Shown one piece after another: positions 4,811 to 7,403 of a DNA stretch of 7,403 bases (its first letter is position 1; every line of letters starts with the position of its first letter). This stretch comes from Actinomycetota bacterium (GTDB lineage Bacteria > Actinomycetota > Actinomycetes > JACCUZ01). The position numbers were made by a program, and so were the translations under genes. The stretch covers positions 1 through 7,403 of the forward strand of contig JAVEDA010000212.1 of assembly GCA_030841195.1 (NCBI GenBank). The letters are read 5' to 3'. Under the pieces are notes generated by a model. That model was not told where the DNA came from and did no database searches. It saw only the letters and a program-made list of their open reading frames with translations.

Positions 4811-5911
4811 GTGACCGAGCGACGTCCGTCCCTGCTCGGGCGGACGCTGCGGGACGAGTCGGCGCGCCCCCTGCGGGTGAGCCCGCTGACCGCCCAGCTG
4901 CTGACTGTCGGGGTCGACATCGGCGGCACCAAGGTGGCGGCCGGCGTCGTCACGCACGAGGGCGAGGTCCTCGACCAGGTACGCCGGGAGACCCCGGACC
5001 GCAGCAAGAGCCCGCAGGTGGTCGAGGACACGATCGTCGGTGCCGTGCTGGACCTGGCCGAGCGGCACGAGATCCACGCCGTGGGCATCGGCGCTGCCGG
5101 CTTCATCGACGCCGAGCGCGCGAACGTGCTCTTCTCCCCGCACCTGTCCTGGCGCAACGAACCGCTGCGCGAGGCGATCAGCTCACGGCTGCGGCTGCCG
5201 GTGGTGGTCGAGAACGACGCCAACGCCGCCGTCTGGGCCGAGTGGCGCTTCGGCGCCGGTCGCGGAGAGTCGCACCTGGTCTGCGTGAACCTCGGGACCG
5301 GCATCGGCGGCGCGATGATCGTCAACGGCACGCTGCAGCGCGGCCGGTTCGGGGTGGCGGGGGAGTTCGGGCACATGCAGGTGGTGCCGGACGGCCGCCG
5401 CTGCGAGTGCGGCAACCGCGGCTGCTGGGAGCAGTACGCGTCCGGCAACGTGCTGGTGCGCGAGGCCCGCGAGATGGCCGCGGCCAACTCGCCGGTGGCG
5501 CACCCGATCCTGGAACGCGCCGGCGGCGACGTGTCGGCGATCACCGGACCGCTGATCACGGCCGCGGCGCGGGACGGCGACCCGGCCGCGCGCGAGCTGT
5601 TCGAGGAGATCGGGCAGTGGCTCGGCGTCGGCATCGCCAACCTCGCGGCGGCGTTCGACCCCGGGACGTTCGTCATCGGCGGCGGGCTCTCGGAGGCCGG
5701 CGACCTGCTCATCGGCCCGGCCCGCGACTCCTTCAGCCGCAGCCTCACCGGCCGCCGGTTCCGGCCGGAGGCAAGGGTGGTGCAGGCGCAGCTGGGCAAC
5801 ACGGCAGGCCTGGTGGGTGCGGCCGACCTGGCCCGGCCGTTCGCGCGCCGGTTCCGCCGGGCCCGGGCCCGGGCGCGGGACCGGCGGGCCCGCCACCCCG
5901 GCGGCCTGTGA
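4811..5911 (+). CDS. glk: ROK-family glucokinase
   Basis: Phosphorylates glucose to glucose-6-phosphate with ATP in the cytoplasm; in actinobacteria ROK glucokinases can also serve glucose repression. The 366-residue protein has the phosphate-binding DIGGTK (36-41), the sugar/catalytic segment ENDANAA (134-140, catalytic D136), the ATP-site LGTGIGG (161-167), and the ROK zinc signature: E185-F-G-H188 followed by CECGNRGC, giving probable ligands H188, C198, C200 and C205. It is longer than the usual 310-320 residues because of a roughly 32-residue N-terminal extension and an Arg-rich C-terminal tail (344-366). The GTG start at 4811 is supported by TAGAGT 7 nt upstream; the in-frame GTG at 4877 would give a more standard length but lacks a ribosome site. 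Its TGA overlaps the GTG of the next gene. Strict glucose specificity is likely but other ROK sugar kinases, such as those for mannose or N-acetylglucosamine, cannot be excluded. Confidence 0.9.
   Translation: MTERRPSLLGRTLRDESARPLRVSPLTAQLLTVGVDIGGTKVAAGVVTHEGEVLDQVRRETPDRSKSPQVVEDTIVGAVLDLAERHEIHAVGIGAAGFIDAERANVLFSPHLSWRNEPLREAISSRLRLPVVVENDANAAVWAEWRFGAGRGESHLVCVNLGTGIGGAMIVNGTLQRGRFGVAGEFGHMQVVPDGRRCECGNRGCWEQYASGNVLVREAREMAAANSPVAHPILERAGGDVSAITGPLITAAARDGDPAARELFEEIGQWLGVGIANLAAAFDPGTFVIGGGLSEAGDLLIGPARDSFSRSLTGRRFRPEARVVQAQLGNTAGLVGAADLARPFARRFRRARARARDRRARHPGGL
5847..5885 (+). repeat. GC-rich inverted repeat in the 3' end of glucokinase, ahead of the acyltransferase start
   Basis: GCCGGTTCC (5847-5855) can pair with GGGACCGGC (5877-5885), nine pairs including one G-T. 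Between them lies a perfect 14-bp palindrome GCCCGGGCCCGGGC (5861-5874). The bases encode the Arg-rich glucokinase tail, so part of the symmetry may follow from Arg/Ala codons. The structure ends 22 nt before the acyltransferase GTG. Confidence 0.45.
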
Positions 5912-7403
5912 CGGCCACGACGGGGCTCGCCAGCCAGCGGATGTCCAACGTCGACGCGGCCTGGCTCGGCATGGACTCCCCGGACAACCTGATGATGGTC
6001 ACGGCCGTGCTGCGGCTGGACCGGCCGGTCGACCGCGAGCGACTTCTTGACGTCCTGTCCCGGCGGCTGGTCGAGCGGTACCCGAAGTTCCGGCTCCGGC
6101 CGTTGCCGTCGGGTTCCCCGTTCGAGCAGCCGGTCTGGGCTGACGACCCGGAGTTCAGCCTGGACCGGCACCTGGTCGACGCCGGTCAGGTTGCCGACGA
6201 CGACGAGCTCGCGGCAGTGGTGAACCAGTTGCTCAGCACGCCGTTGGACATGCACCACTCGCCGTGGCAGTTCCACGTCGTGTTGGTGCCGGCCGCCGAT
6301 GGTAGGCGGGCCACCTCGGCGCTGGTTGCTCGGCTGCACCACTGCATCGCCGACGGCATCGCGCTGGCCAGCGTGCTGCTCTCGCTGACCGACGACGACG
6401 CGGACTCGGTCGGCGACGAGGCTGAGACCGACCTGGCCGGTCCAGACCCGCGCCGCCCGGGGATCCGGACCCGGCTGACTGCGGGCTCGCACGACCTGGC
6501 GCCGGTGGCCGGTGTCGACCCGCTGGCGCCGCGGTCGCTGCGGCAGGCGCTCGACGCGGTCGTGTTCGGCTGGCGGGTCCTGAGCACCGGCGTCGGCCTG
6601 CTGATGGCGACCCGTGACCCGCGCACCCGGTTGGCCGGCCGGCTCGGCACCGACAAGGTGGCAGCTTGGTCCCGGCCGCTGGACCTCGGGGTCGTCAAGC
6701 GGGTGGCGGCCGCTCTCGACGCGACCGTCAACGACGTGCTTCTCGCGGTCACGGCCGGCGCCTTGCGTCGGCACCTCGCGGCGCACGGCGACGTGCCGCA
6801 TGACCTACGCGTCTTCGTGCCGGTCGACCTCCGTCCGCGCGGCGAGCCGGTGCCGCCCACGCTGGGCAACCGGTTCGGCATCGTGTTCGTGAAGCTGCCG
6901 CTGTCCGTGGCCGATCCGGTGGCTCGGGTCCGCGCGGTGCACGACCGGATGGCGGCGGTGAAGGCCGGCGCGCAGGCCGCGTCGACGTTCGCGATCCTCT
7001 CGGTCGTGGGCGCCCTCCCGTCCTGGGCTCACCGCATCGCGGTGCGCGTGCTCGGCGCCAAGTCGACGGCCATCGTCACCAACGTGCCGGGGCCGACGGC
7101 GCCGGTCTACCTGGCCGGTGCGCGGCTGGTGCGGCTGACGTTCTGGGTGCCGCAGGCAGGCTCGGTGGGACTGGGCGTGAGCATCCTGAGCTACGCCGGT
7201 GACGTGACGATCGGCGTGGCCGCGGATCGCAACCTGGTGCCCGACCCGCAGCTGCTGGTCGCGGCGGCGGAGGACGAGCTGGCCGACCTGGTGCGGGTCA
7301 CGCTGGGCGTCCCTGACGACGCCGTACAGCTCGAGGAAGTGCCGTTCGACTCCGAGCTCGCGCAGTCGCTGGTCGCCGAGGTCCAGCAGGAGTACGTGCG
7401 CCG
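5908..7403 (+). CDS. WS/DGAT-family wax ester synthase/diacylglycerol O-acyltransferase (3' end cut by window)
   Basis: Transfers an acyl group from acyl-CoA to diacylglycerol or a long-chain alcohol, giving triacylglycerol or wax ester for storage lipid bodies; acts at the membrane/lipid-droplet surface. In 498 visible codons without a stop it shows the N-terminal RMSNVDAAWLGMDSPDNLMMV (11-31, the family's conserved opening block), the catalytic HHCIADG (144-150; H145 is the expected base and D149 its partner), PLDL near 257, ATVNDVLL with N275-D276, VDLRPRGEP and LGNRFG, and the late TNVPGP (391-396). Family members are about 450-500 residues, so little should be missing. The GTG at 5908 overlaps the glucokinase TGA as GTGA; the ATG at 5941 is rejected as a start because it would cut into the conserved opening block. 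No strong ribosome site is present, so translational coupling to glucokinase is likely. Acceptor preference (wax or triacylglycerol) cannot be told. Confidence 0.94.
   Translation, partial: MTATTGLASQRMSNVDAAWLGMDSPDNLMMVTAVLRLDRPVDRERLLDVLSRRLVERYPKFRLRPLPSGSPFEQPVWADDPEFSLDRHLVDAGQVADDDELAAVVNQLLSTPLDMHHSPWQFHVVLVPAADGRRATSALVARLHHCIADGIALASVLLSLTDDDADSVGDEAETDLAGPDPRRPGIRTRLTAGSHDLAPVAGVDPLAPRSLRQALDAVVFGWRVLSTGVGLLMATRDPRTRLAGRLGTDKVAAWSRPLDLGVVKRVAAALDATVNDVLLAVTAGALRRHLAAHGDVPHDLRVFVPVDLRPRGEPVPPTLGNRFGIVFVKLPLSVADPVARVRAVHDRMAAVKAGAQAASTFAILSVVGALPSWAHRIAVRVLGAKSTAIVTNVPGPTAPVYLAGARLVRLTFWVPQAGSVGLGVSILSYAGDVTIGVAADRNLVPDPQLLVAAAEDELADLVRVTLGVPDDAVQLEEVPFDSELAQSLVAEVQQEYVR

Noticed and set aside
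4384..6801. 805-codon minus-strand open frame across SDR, glucokinase and acyltransferase
   Set aside because: It spans three motif-complete plus-strand genes and their intergenic gap, with an Arg/Ser/Pro-rich product without domains. Length alone is not evidence in this composition.
1..7403. CRISPR array, tRNA, insertion sequence, prophage or toxin-antitoxin or defence module
   Set aside because: Both strands were read for regularly spaced repeats, tRNA-like cloverleaf segments, transposase motifs and typical defence domains; none was seen.

Overview
The window is very G+C-rich DNA with strong third-position G/C bias, frequent GTG starts and several leaderless-looking gene starts (TAnnnT hexamer 6-7 nt before the start codon). 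This points to a high-GC actinobacterium (Actinomycetota), perhaps Nocardioides-like; the genus is a guess. I see no rRNA, tRNA, CRISPR array, transposase, integrase or phage gene, so it reads as ordinary chromosome. Two genes run off the window edges.

Layout. (1) 1-2365, minus: xylulose-5-phosphate/fructose-6-phosphate phosphoketolase, missing only its extreme C-terminus. (2) A 99-bp divergent promoter region up to 2464. (3) 2465-3232, plus: a siderophore-interacting/ferric-reductase-like FAD protein. It converges on (4) 3229-3585, minus, a small VOC (glyoxalase-fold) protein; the two stop codons share the tetramer CTAG. (5) 3628-3756, minus: an unrecognised 42-codon basic small ORF whose stop codon sits in the loop of a long hairpin (3611-3653). 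(6) 3757-3902: a relatively A+T-rich divergent intergenic stretch. (7) 3903-4745, plus: a classical short-chain dehydrogenase/reductase. (8) 4811-5911, plus: a ROK-family glucokinase, overlapping by 4 bp (GTGA) with (9) 5908-7403, plus: a WS/DGAT-family wax ester synthase/diacylglycerol acyltransferase cut by the window end.

How the genes could work together. Glucokinase feeds glucose into the hexose-phosphate pool. Phosphoketolase cleaves F6P or Xu5P to acetyl-phosphate, a route to acetyl-CoA. The WS/DGAT makes storage lipid from acyl-CoA. A theme of sugar to C2 units to neutral lipid is therefore possible, but only the glucokinase-acyltransferase pair shows physical coupling; the rest is inference from proximity. 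An identical 15-bp sequence (CTGACCGGCGTACGG) lies just upstream of both the SDR and glucokinase genes.

I did not find a convincing undescribed multi-gene system. The items most worth a second look are the small basic protein with its stop-in-loop hairpin, the duplicated 15-mer, and the glucokinase-WS/DGAT coupling. Large antisense open frames (up to 805 codons) are treated as high-GC shadows.
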